This document shows positions 13,001 through 23,643 of a stretch of 64,000 nt of DNA, piece by piece. The DNA comes from Brasenia schreberi (taxonomy: Eukaryota; Streptophyta; Magnoliopsida; Nymphaeales; Cabombaceae): positions 10,104,501 to 10,168,500 of the forward strand of contig JAYKKT010000074.1 in assembly GCA_036023115.1 (NCBI GenBank). The letters run 5' to 3'. The notes under the pieces were generated by a model. It was not told where the DNA came from. It worked only from the letters and a program-made list of their open reading frames with translations, and ran no database searches. Position 1 is the stretch's first letter. Each line of letters opens with the position of its first letter. The position numbers and the translations under genes were made by a program.

Positions 13001-13741
13001 TGCACACAATGGGTCCTCGAGATGGCAGCCAAGACAGATGTATTAACAAATTATGTATTGGATATATCGTTAGGTTGTAGCCAAGTTAAGTATACCATAA
13101 CTCGATTCTCGTTATAAATGATGCAACGCCGTTGCTCAACTAGAAAGGGAAAGAGCACGTTTGCTAGCATATGCGCACTAAAAGTTTGCGTTGTAGTACA
13201 ATAAATAGCGATATATATATATATATGAAAAAGAGAGGCTCTACTGTTACGTACTCATGCATTTTCTTTCCTTTTTCAGCACATGAGCCCTTTGTATTTT
13301 TGGAGTATAAGGGTGATAAAGTTGTCCTTCCTATTTTTCCATAATACCTTTATAACATTCTAAATAACATTCATGACCCCTAAAAATAAGGAGAATTCAT
13401 GAGTATGAATTACCAAAGGTTTGTATGGTCAAATTTTCATATACATATATGTGTGTATGTGTGCACACATGTATAGGCATCTATCGGTGTATGTATGTAT
13501 GTGTGTTTATGCAATTTATATATAGCACGAATATATAGTTGTACAAAGAAGGATCATACTAAAGATTGAAAAAAATATAGCAATAAAATACACACTTAAA
13601 TTGTTTTTTTGAACCTCCAATATGAATATATGCTAATTATATCTTCTACCTAAAAAGAGTTGGAAGGAAAGGGTAAAATATGATACTCCTCTTTGTTAAA
13701 TGCGAACACACCACAAAGCAAAAGAAAATGGCAACTGAGAA

Positions 13742-16415
13742 TCAATCACTTAGCCTGCAAAAAGATTTAGTTTGGGTTTGGGTTTGGGTTTGGATTTGGT
13801 TACAGATTAAGACATGTTTGAATATCATTACCTTTGAGGTAAGTTGGTTGTGGTGGGAGTCAACAACCGAGCCAGCTTGACTGCATCTTCATCACGGTTA
13901 ATGAGTTGTTTGAAGCAGATGTACCGTCCATAGGTCGATGGCTTCTCGAAGACACGGATGTGGGTGTCAACCAGGTACTCTGTGTCGACCGTGACCAATA
14001 CTCCGTCTTCGTACATCTCGGCGGCACCTTTCAGGTATGGGTGCGTCGCGGCTAGGTCTGGGCTCGTCAAAAGCCCAGAATTCACAGATACCATGTTCAC
14101 ACCCCGGTCCATAGCCAGTGCCCATGCAGCCTTCTCAGCCAACGTCTTGCTTAAGGCGTACCACAACTGCCAAAGGAATTCTTAATTTAGTCATTAATTT
14201 AAAAACAAGGATCATCATTTGCCTGAATAATATTGTAGTAGTCTATGCATTATTGCCATGTATGTCAATAATCCAGTTGATATTTAAATATATGACATTT
14301 GCATTAAATAAATATCATTGAAGCTTTTCTGTGTAACGCGTAATTCCAGATAATTTTATTGTAATTTCTGTTATTCATATTGCTCTTAGTAAGTTCACCG
14401 AGGAAAATGTAGACTATAGGTGTAGCAAATCGGGTTGACAGGTCGGGCCACTTGAGATCCAGGTCAAAACAGGTTAACCAAAACCACTCCCGATTTTATT
14501 CGGGTTCATTTTGAAAATCCATACACAACCAGAGTTAGGTTCGAGTAGGGACTAGGTCAACCCATATACAATGTATATTATATACATAAACATATACGTG
14601 TACATACCAAGTCTATGATACACATTGCATATGTATATACAACGTAAGATATACATTTTTATAAATATAAATAATTCAATTTATATATGCATTATGGATC
14701 GGGTATAGATACCCAGACCTTAAGCGATTTGTGTCCTGCCACTTTTGAAACGACCCAGAGACAACCTGAGGGTGATGCGTACTCAGACACGGATTTTTTG
14801 TGTCGGGTCTAATATAGACACCCTTAGTTGAGAGATCGTTGACTTAAACTAGAGTTTACAATGTAAAACCTGACAAGACATCAAACCCAGGCACAAACGC
14901 AACCTGAAAATTTTGTTGTGGTGCAAGAGGTTTGAGTTTGCTTTGCCTGTTGTTAACATGAAAAAACATAAAATGACATTGACCCGGAACACGAATTTCC
15001 TTACAACATGACATCCGACACAGATGTGACTCAAAAAGTCCATACTTTATGTCGAAATAAAGTAACACGAAAAAGATTCTATGTTTTAAGTTGTCCAGAA
15101 AAACACGACACGAATACGACCTGAAAAACAAAACGACCTCCCCCTACCTTGATCGGTAAGAGGAAGCCTCAAAGGATTACCTTGAAGTTTTTGCAGAAAT
15201 TGGCCTCGCTCCAATTTCGCTCATCGAATTCCGGCACTGCCTTCCGGTTGTCCTTCCAAATGATAGCTGCGACGGACGATGTAAAGACGACCTTCTTCAT
15301 GCTCTCTGTTTGGGCGCAAGCCTCCAATACGTTGTGAGCTGCTCGGACTTCCACCTCCATCATAAATTCCTGTAAATTAACTTCATTTTTTCTTAGCTGT
15401 TTATCCTCTAAGACGATTTCTTTCTCCTTCTTTCCTTTTTACATTTTTTCTTCTCCTTTTAGAGAGAGAGAGAGAGAGAGAGAGATACTACTGTGACGAC
15501 TACATTTTTTACGGTCCCATCTTGACGGCCTATTACAAGTCCGGTAAACAAACATGGCCGGTTTGGAACCGGCCTTGTGGTACCAACCGGAACGAACCAG
15601 GAACCAGCTGGAACTGAAACCGGTTAAACCAGATCCAAAATTGAACCTGAAACCAGTCCACCTAATCGGTCTCAACTTAATGAGATGTGAGTTTAGCAAA
15701 AGCAATAGTATAATTAACAATGTGAGACAGAAAAAGAGAGGAATATCTAATTAGATATCATACCCGAATATTTGCACATGCACATCAAAGCATAAGCCAG
15801 TATATGATACCCATACAGATCACAACTTCTTAGTCAACTTAGTTCGATGTATGCACATGGATCATTTAAGAACAATTCAGATCCAATCTGGCCAATCCGA
15901 ATAGAAACATTAAATGGTTCATGATGCACCGGTGCGCATCTGGTTCCTTCCATTATATTCCCTCAAGGAGCCACCGTGCCACCGGCCCAAGGGCTTTCGA
16001 CTCAGAGAACATTCAAGTTGAAAGTCTTGAGTTCGATACCTGAGGTACCTCAGATGAGGTGAAGTCCATTGGATGAAATTCGAGTCGGTCTGTCTATGTA
16101 TTTCTTCGCAAATTTTTGACTGCTTGCAATGAAATTTTTCGGATTTCGGGTGAGACAACCACCACCACTCCTCGGTCATGAATAGGTCCGGCACTGAGTT
16201 AACCCCGGCTTGTCGATCTTATAAACAAATTGGCTCGTTGGTTCGAGTACTTACGTCGTAAGTTGGTTGATACCGAGGTGGCTCGAAGGTGTAAAACAGG
16301 CCACAACAACCCTTGATCGCATCTGTTATGCTCTGGTAATCCAATGGATCACAAGGGTACAACTTCAGGCTCGTTCCATTTTCTAGGGCTAGGTTTTGCA
16401 GGAACTCCAGCTCCC
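13742..16415 (-). CDS. Cinnamoyl-CoA reductase-like (SNL6-type) SDR protein, N-terminal exon not found
   Basis: Three exons are clear on the minus strand: 16415-16255, 15369-15181 and 14166-13832, all with GT-AG sites and joined in frame. They encode YQPTYD joined to EFMMEVEVRAAHNVLEACAQ, then VVFTSSVAAIIW, FDERNWSE and FCKNFK, then LWYALSKTLAEKAAWALAM and YLKGAAEMYEDGVLVTVD. This is the extended short-chain dehydrogenase family related to cinnamoyl-CoA reductase and rice SNL6. The catalytic Ser (TSS) and YxxxK (YALSK) are present. The GxxGxxG NADP-binding exon should precede 16415, but I could not find it up to about 19 kb. A possible tiny last exon at 13754-13742 adds only RLSD before a stop, where relatives continue QRxSNKKLNKLM; otherwise the frame stops at 13828. 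The gene may have a distant first exon, or it may be truncated at both ends. Confidence 0.75.
14420..15140. repeat. Repeat-derived sequence in the intron of the SNL6-like gene
   Basis: The intron between the second and third visible coding exons is filled with 'gggtcgggtt/gacccgacacg'-type phrases, for example 'acccagaccttaagcga', 'cgacccagagacaac' and 'aaacacgacacgaatacgac'. Similar wording occurs at 6390-6600 and 30090-30440. It is probably an old insertion of a dispersed element with no coding capacity. Confidence 0.45.
15461..15485. repeat. (GA)n microsatellite in an intron
   Basis: About 12 AG/GA units, followed by the second AACCGG-type repeat copy (about 15540-15670), in the intron between the first and second visible coding exons of the SNL6-like gene. 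Confidence 0.85.
15940..16180 (+). mobile_element. Possible tRNA-derived SINE in an intron
   Basis: A B-box-like segment (gagttcgatacctga) is preceded by 'gcccaagggctttcgactc' and followed by sequence ending near 'ggatttcgggtgagacaacc'. Similar ends appear around 2160-2280 and 52030-52075. The A box is weak, so this is tentative. Confidence 0.4.
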
Positions 16416-16649
16416 CTGCAAACACAAAAATTTGAGAAATAAATAGTTGCAACAAAGGTAAGGATGAATGCAATTAGCTCACTGTTCTTCCCCTCATTAA
16501 AGAAGAGGAGGAAGGCACAAGTGGGTGCCCATTCCAGTGCTTGAACTAGTGCCCAATCCTCTTACTCATTTAGGGGTGTCCACACCTAGAAATAAGAAAT
16601 TTTCACTCACATCAAGGAGGACATGCATGAATGCATGCATATTATAGAA

Positions 16650-16772
16650 AAGGGTGGAACTTGCATCAAGGTGCACGGCAATGCACCTTGCTATTGGGGA
16701 GTTCGACTCTCAGGGGTGCATGGTGTGTTAGGTTTCCGTTTCCTCTTGTAACCAAAAAGAAAAAAGAAAAAG
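16650..16772 (+). mobile_element. tRNA-derived SINE, family 1, copy a
   Basis: A B box (gggagttcgactctcag) is followed by 'gggtgcatggtgtgttaggt', 'ttccgtttcctcttgtaacc' and an A-rich tail. The same order and wording occurs in five other copies in this window: 16775, 28481, 29755, 59025 and 59498. The 5' A-box half is poorly conserved here. Confidence 0.75.
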
Positions 16773-16774
16773 AA

Positions 16775-16895
16775 GGGTGGAACTTCAAGCTCTAGCCACC
16801 GTCGCTGCTGGTGGGAAGTTCGACTACCAGAGGGTGCATGTGTGGGTTTGTGTTAAACTTCAGCCTCCTCTTGTAACTAAAAAGAGAAGAGAATG
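16775..16895 (+). mobile_element. tRNA-derived SINE, family 1, copy b
   Basis: It lies directly after copy a in the same orientation and shares 'gggtggaactt' at its start, then 'gctgctggtgggaagttcga', 'gggtgcatgtgtgggt', 'cttcagcctcctcttgtaac' and an A-rich tail. The pair is a head-to-tail SINE doublet, either a nested insertion or a local duplication. Confidence 0.75.
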
Positions 16896-17244
16896 AAACT
16901 CGGAATCCAGTTCCATCAGCCTCTCCTCTAGGTCTACTACTACAACTCAACCTTTTCTCAATACTAGATCGGGTCGGCTCCATATTCTCTGTTTTTTTTA
17001 GAATATGATAAGTCCGACAAAGTTTTACGTGAGCTGTCGAAAGCCTAACACAATCTTCTTCTTTTATCAGAGCTTGAGACCGGCTATGGTGATCCCTTAC
17101 CTTAGCAGAATTAGCCTCTCCTCTAAATCTAATAGGATGAAATATATTTGGTTGGATCTCCATTCAAATCAAGATTCATTTCAACCTCTTACTCATTTAG
17201 GTTCTTTCTAAGCGAAGAAAGGGGGTGGCTACTTTTTTTTCCTT

Positions 17245-17340
17245 ACAAAAGGAAGGCTGCAACCAGGCCCCATCGAACCCACGAACTTCATCTTGTGAGT
17301 GGAACCCCTTCCAGCTGAGCTAAAGCTGTCAGTGCAGGGG
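17245..17340 (-). mobile_element. tRNA-like sequence (SINE of another family or tRNA pseudogene)
   Basis: On the minus strand an A box (tttagctcagctggaagggg) and a B box (gtgggttcgatggggcc) sit at tRNA-like spacing. The flanks do not fold into a convincing complete tRNA acceptor stem, so I call it a SINE head or tRNA-related pseudogene and not a functional tRNA gene. Confidence 0.5.
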
Positions 17341-18853
17341 GTGCCTATTTCTTTTCATGGAATTACTTGGAGGATTGAATGAGAAATCCAAACAACCACT
17401 AACATTAGAAAGCACATTATAAAGGAAATGAATGTGATTTGAATATATTATTTTGACGGAATATTTGTCATTTTAACTGTAGGATTCAAAATGCAAGTTT
17501 GGATTCTGCCGTCCATTTATAGTCCTTATGGGGGTTCTTGAGGCCTGGAACTCTTTGGACTGGGACATGAAGTTCCATGGTAATGAGAATTCCATCATCG
17601 AGTCCCAAGCAGAACAAGTCCCAGGACCAGGTGAGTGCTCGACGGAAGCCCCTATAAAAGAGTCTCACTCCCTGCGGTATGACTTGCGATATCCTGTATG
17701 AAGTTTTTTAACCTTTATTCTGAGGATTATTGATTGTAATATTTCAAATAGAAGTTAAAAAAGACACTAATTACGACTTATTTTCTTATTTAATTTTATT
17801 TTTTCTTTATTTAATTTTTATTTTAATTTTAGTTCTTTTTAAAAAGAAAAAAACAAAGATACAAAAATCAAACATGTTTTCAAATACAAGAAACGTTGAA
17901 AATGAAAATAGATTTTTTTATTTATGAAAATAAGAAATGAAAACAAAACGTATTTGTATTTGATCTTATTATGTTAATTTTTTGAATATGTATTTAGGAT
18001 AGAAAAAATGGTAAGAAAATATATCTTAAACTCTCCATTTTCTTCTCCTCGTATTATTTCACACTTCCAAACAAGTGAAAAGGTTAAACCTCTCATTTTC
18101 CTTCCTATCCTTCCCTTTAAACCCTTCCCTTCCTTTCCCCTCCGAAACTCCGAAACATAGCCATAGGATTGGGTGTTGAATGGGTGAGTGGCCTCGGACG
18201 TTTTATGTGTGGTGCATTTACCATTTGGTTGATGGTTCCACACCCGTTAGCACATTTTGATTGATCTTTGATGGGAGGTCAGAGCCAATGCTATTTCAAT
18301 TTGTTGTTTATTTTTCTGCCTTGTGAGTTTATTATTTTTCCATTCTCCGGTGATCTTGAGAGTGAAAAATTCAAAGTTAGAAGATTGTGAAAATGAAATT
18401 TATCGTTTTCGCAAGAAGCTGGCGTCGCGATCTTCAGCCCACAACATGTGTCATCCAAAATTAATCGTTTCATAAACTCTAGGATTACGTGGATACGAGA
18501 ATTATTATCGCTTGTATAATTTATAAGCATAATGTATAGATAGCCATCAAATATTTAGTGTCATAATTTAACTTGAAAGAAAGAACTTCAATGGTAAAAC
18601 TCAATCTTGTCCTAATTAAAGGGTTAAAGCGAAAACGGTGGGCTCCAAACACTTTCTAAAACAAAATTAAGACAATTCCCGTTTAATAAAGTTGACTATC
18701 ATGATCATATAGCTCCAGCTCACATTGATTCTTGTGGAAACGGATGTTGATATGCAATTCACCATGCCCTTTTTTTGGGGGGCTTAGCTTAGCCATAGTG
18801 TTATCATTTAGCTATTCAATACTTTTTATTTTTGTAATAGTAGATACCTAGTA

Positions 18854-19048
18854 TCAATTGTATAAATTTATCAATGCTATTAAACTTGAATGGCGATTAA
18901 GATAGTCTGAAAACCAACTTGATCCAAGTCCCAACAGTAATCTTGACTTTAATAATTTCACCCATACCAAAGCATTTAATACCTTGATTACCTCATGGTA
19001 GCTACCATCAACATTAACTTTCACATAATTCTCGGAGGAGGCTTCCAA
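18854..19048 (-). pseudogene. RNase H-like fragment of a retroelement
   Basis: The minus-strand frame contains YVKVNVDGSYHE, which resembles the N-terminal 'KLNVDGS' motif of the RNase H-like domain found in plant LINE-derived proteins. The similarity then fades. It is a decayed fragment of 64 codons. Confidence 0.4.
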
Positions 19049-21678
19049 AACGATATCATTTGGCTCACCTTGATGACCAACAAGTAATACCTATTGTTCA
19101 TTAAATGCATAACCAACATCTAATAAATATCCATGATAAATCATGTAGGATATCTTAGAGTACCTATGATAAAAAAAAATAAAAAACAGGCTTCTTAATA
19201 ATCCCAGATTTCATCACATTGCTCAATATACTAAAGTAACATTGATTGAATTTTCATTTGTGAGCGTTAGATATGAGTCAACTTGCAGACGAGATTATAA
19301 GATTTTTTATGTAACTAACGGAATTGAAAAGTATGTAGTTGTGCAGGATCAATCAGTTCTAAGTAGATTGATCAAATAGGACCTTTGTGAATGATAGGTG
19401 TAGTGACCTTCAAAACACTTAGCATGTTAAATTTTGATGCTTATGTACGAAGCTTCAATGTCGTCAATTGGTAGAACCAATCATAACCTGGGAATTAGTA
19501 TATCATTAAATATGCAAAATAAGAAAAATTGACTAATCACAATTATTATATGAGACCATTATAAGTCCCAGTTCACCATCAGTTTAATAAAGACGAGAAA
19601 TCGGGTACACCTCTTGGTGGAACAAATCCAAACTCGTCCCCATTGTGAAAACCACTCAAAGAGATGGAGGACCACTTGTTTCTTCAGAAACCTTGCCGTG
19701 GCATGCGGGAACAAATGCCTCTTCATGTTTTCTTCTCATGGCTCTCAGAGCTATAAGCTGCTGTGATAACTCATAAAAATTTAATTATTTTAAGAATTTG
19801 TTCAGATAAAAGTTTCGCATTGTTATAATCGATTATAAAGATAACTACCTTGGGAGATTTTAAATTTAAGAGTTAGTTTCCTTTCTAATATATTTCGCTT
19901 ACAATTTACTAAAAAGATACTTTTAGTTAAAAAATTAACTTTTAAAATCTTAAAACCAATTATCGATTGATTAAAAAATTATTGTAATTATTAATTGCAT
20001 AAAAATCCTATTTAAAAAGAATAATACAATATATCAAAATTATCATAATCAATCTCAAGAGCTTGATTTCAAAAATCAAATCGAGTAGTTTACCAGTTAA
20101 AAGCTGTTGCCGTATACTTTTTTAATATCAACAGTTATTTGAAGTTATTCAAAACGTTGCACAGGCAACCAACAACTTTTATGGTAAAAAATTGTTGTCC
20201 AAAAAGATCTGAAACAATCTTAGCAAGCCCTAATCCTTCTTGGCTATCATGAATGATGTAACTCAATTATGAGAAAGAGGTGATGAATCCGGATAATCAC
20301 ATTGAGTTAGCCAGGTGGTCTTGCTATGGCAATATTTGTGAAGTCAAGAAATGCCACAACACTTTCCTCCCAACATCCACTCTTAAATCAGAAACTTTCG
20401 CCATTGCTCAGGAAAGAAGAATGAAGTACAAAATGCTGAGATAGCTCATTAATTATCATTCCACCATTCCATGTTGTTTGTAAATTAGGTTGTTGAAATA
20501 GACAAAGTCCTCATAAATGTTCCTTGTTGCATTCTTTTACCGTGCTTCTTTAATTTTAAGGTTATGAAGCACTAACATGGACATTAAGACTTACAAGCTT
20601 TGACACACACCAAATTGTAAATTTTTTTGAAGAAGTTCTTATTTCTGTACGCAATATATTATATATATATAATGTATAAAAGGTTAAAATATGCCTTGTT
20701 CATAATTTAATCATAATGATTTCTATCCTGAAGATTTATAATATATTAATATAGGATTAAAGTGTATCAATCATTTATTACTTAATAAACCCTTGTCAAG
20801 TTTCACTTTAAAAAAACGGCGTGATAATTCCTATTGACATGGACTTTTTAGGAGTTGGATGATCCTTAAATAAATTATCTTAAAGAAGTTTTAATGACTA
20901 TATGTACATCCAAAAAAAATTAATTGAGAATTGCCAAGTTAATTTACCTTTCCGATCATTGTATTAACGACGGCATTTAATACTTTGAGTTACGCAATGT
21001 TTGGTAAAAGTAAAAAGTTGGTATAAAAAGATACCTTCCACTAACGCAATTCAAAAGATTTAAAAGTTAAGAGTAAAATATGAAAAAAAATCGTTTTCAA
21101 TCTTACCACGCGGTATTGTGGCCTCTTGAATAACACAACTGACTAATTGACTTGCAATAAGTTCACGGAACTAATTTTATTCTTTTAAAAGTTATATTGA
21201 TGATCTGTCGTGCTCAACTCATTGCATATCCAAGATATTTCTAAGATAAGTCCAATTAAAAAATAATTTTTATGTGATTTTGTACACTTATAGCCTTAGT
21301 AACTTAAGACACGCTCAATTACGTGATTTCTTTTGAGTATACAACATATGACACAAAATTATTAAAACTGATGTAGCACAATTATTAATGACAAGAGGTC
21401 AGCAATTTCATAAATTTTCAATAATCTATATTTAGATATATAGAATTTAAAGAAGTTGTCAAATTTATGAATTCAAATTTTTTATTATTAAATTAATATA
21501 ATCATGTTATGGCGATGAAATAATCATTTTAATTCATAATTAAAACGCTTCAAGCAAACTTGTATTAATCAAAAGGTGTATCACAAAGTAAATGTCTTTT
21601 TACTTTTGGAATTCTATTGAAATATCGTATTTTTAAACAACCTGCATGGATATAAGATTATAAATCATGACATCATCT

Positions 21679-21680
21679 AA

Positions 21681-21730
<50 letters not shown>

Positions 21731-21735
21731 TTTAT
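21679..21735. repeat. (AAT)n-(ATT)n palindromic microsatellite
   Basis: A run of about 12 AAT units turns directly into about 6 ATT units, so the DNA can fold back into a near-perfect hairpin. Confidence 0.9.
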
Positions 21736-22801
21736 TTTTTACTTTTACCATTTTTTAGCCAATTTTTAAAACAAAAAACTTTTTTTAAATTAAAAATAAG
21801 CATCCCAATAATCATTTTTCAAAGAACTACGGATTTCTGTGCTTCTATTGCACCAGGATACGTAAGTATAGAATCTCTATTCACAAGTCAAAAATTAAAT
21901 TTTCATAATGTGCTTGTTTCTTTTTCTATAGTTACAATTTTTAGGTAAAATAAACATATTTGAGATTATTAAAATTTGCACAACTAACTCAAGGTACCAT
22001 TCTTAGAACGGGCGTGTAAGATGCTAACACCTTCCCTACATGTAATCGACCAATCCAAGCTCATTTTTTTCAAAAGACCGCTTTCCTAATTAAAGGTTTT
22101 TTCTAAAGTTTTCCAATTTAAATAAACACCGTGACTTTAATTTCATTGATTTTCCAAAAGTTTATCTTTTTTGCATCATCTCATCGACCATTACATAAAT
22201 ATAATTGAACATTAGCAGAAGATAGGATTACAATTTATCATAGGGGTATATATATATATATATAAATTGGATTCTACCATCTTTGATACATGCGCTTTTT
22301 ATTTGTTACTTTTGCGGGTATGAATATAATAAAAATGTTTTTATAAAAGTGGATCCACAATAATAAGCTTGAGAGATCCATGTCATTGTCATGGCTAAAG
22401 GCTAAGCATTATTTTCTTTGAGGCATATAGACCGCACCTAAGGACATGTTTGATTAAGAGGCTTGGAAGGTTCCAGTTCCCCTTTAATCAAACGCGGGTC
22501 TTGTTTTCTTTAAAATACTCTTATAGCTTTCTCAATAAAAGTAATGCTCCTCAAAATAAAGGGTTAGCATGAATATATGTATCATATATTGTCGGATCTA
22601 GTTTCCCTCTCTATCTATAGAGAGAGAGTTGATAGACCGCTTCTCATAACATTATTTATCATGTGTAACATCAATCAAATGGTCGTGATCAAAGCATTCA
22701 TCCCGAGTTTCGAGTTTCATGTATTAAATGGCCTCGAACCTCGTATCGATATTGATAAGTCGATTGTACCCATTAGAACCAACTTGAAGCATGTAAACGG
22801 C

Positions 22802-22925
22802 TTGAGCTCCTCGTGATTCACCAGTTCAGCTTGCGACAAACTTGTTCTTGTTCTGTTCACGACGGGTTGAGCTCCTCGTGGTTCACCAGTTCAGCTTGCA
22901 ATGAACTTGTTCTTGTTCTGTTCAC
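22802..22925. repeat. 64-bp tandem duplication
   Basis: 'ttgagctcctcgtg' at 22802 recurs at 22866, and the next 50 bases (caccagttcagcttgc, then aacttgttcttgttctgttc) are repeated with few changes. Confidence 0.85.
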
Positions 22926-23643
22926 TGTTCACGATCTAGTTCAGCTTGGCTTGTATAACCTTGCTTAGTTAGATACATATAAATGTTTATGTACTTATAT
23001 GATACACAACCATGTAAAGCAAACTAATTGGATGGTCATGATTGTATCAAATGATCGATTCTTCAATTCTAAAAGAAAGTTTATATAAATATAGAGTTTA
23101 GATGTGTTTAACTTCAACAAGCAGCTTTTGTTCAGCTCGTTCAACTTCAAGTTCGCTTGTGGTTGGTTGTGTCCAGCTTACTCATATCTGATTTTTGACC
23201 CACTAAGTTGAGTCATCGAAACATTGTAAATGCACACACTAATTTTTGTTTCAATATTCTTAAAGATCCCATCGTTGGGTTTTAAATTAAAAAAGCAAAA
23301 AATATTATTTCTTATAATATGCTTAATATTAATTTTCTTTTTACTTAAATATTTCAACCTTTAATCTCAAGATAAACGGTGAAATCTTTCGATAGATTTG
23401 AACAGTGCATCAACAATGGTCTCCTAGTTTGAGATTTGTGAGATAATTAGTTCGTGTCGAGTTAGACCCACCCAATTGAAAAGAGTGCGAGGACCTGGTA
23501 TCGACTAGCCGGGTTCAATTGGCCGAAGCGCCGTTACCGTCGCTGCTTCACAGTTCACAGGGCGTCTTCTCCGACGGAAGCTTCTTAGGTGCGTTGTCAT
23601 CGTCGTGTCCTCCGCCCGCCAAAGTAAAGGAGGTAGTAGATAG

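Larger units (their letters stand above)
10537..13740. other. Intergenic DNA with microsatellites, no gene seen
   Basis: This holds the 3' flank of the WEB-family gene, two TA microsatellites (separate entries), an A-run near 11281 and GGTT/CCGG-rich repeat sequence around 12720-13000. The short frames here, including one rich in KPKPKP at 12856-13080, come from that repeat and are not genes. A (TTTGGG)n stretch lies at 13768-13797, just past this interval. Confidence 0.6.
17341..23643. other. AT-rich intergenic DNA, essentially gene-free
   Basis: About 6 kb with no supported gene. It contains an RNase-H-like scrap (18854-19048), a trinucleotide palindrome (21679-21735), a short TA tract near 22248 and a 64-bp tandem duplication (22802-22925). 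From about 23480 composition turns GC-richer, as expected for the promoter and 5' leader of the V-ATPase assembly factor gene. Confidence 0.6.

Noticed and set aside
13768..13797. Telomere-like (TTTGGG)n
   Set aside because: It is only four to five units and not the plant TTTAGGG unit; it is best called a short simple repeat.
17245..17340. A possible functional tRNA gene
   Set aside because: A and B boxes are present, but I could not see a complete acceptor stem and anticodon arm, so a SINE head or pseudogene is more likely. The other B-box words at 28481, 29755, 59195, 59498 and 60770 were rejected as tRNA genes for the same reason.
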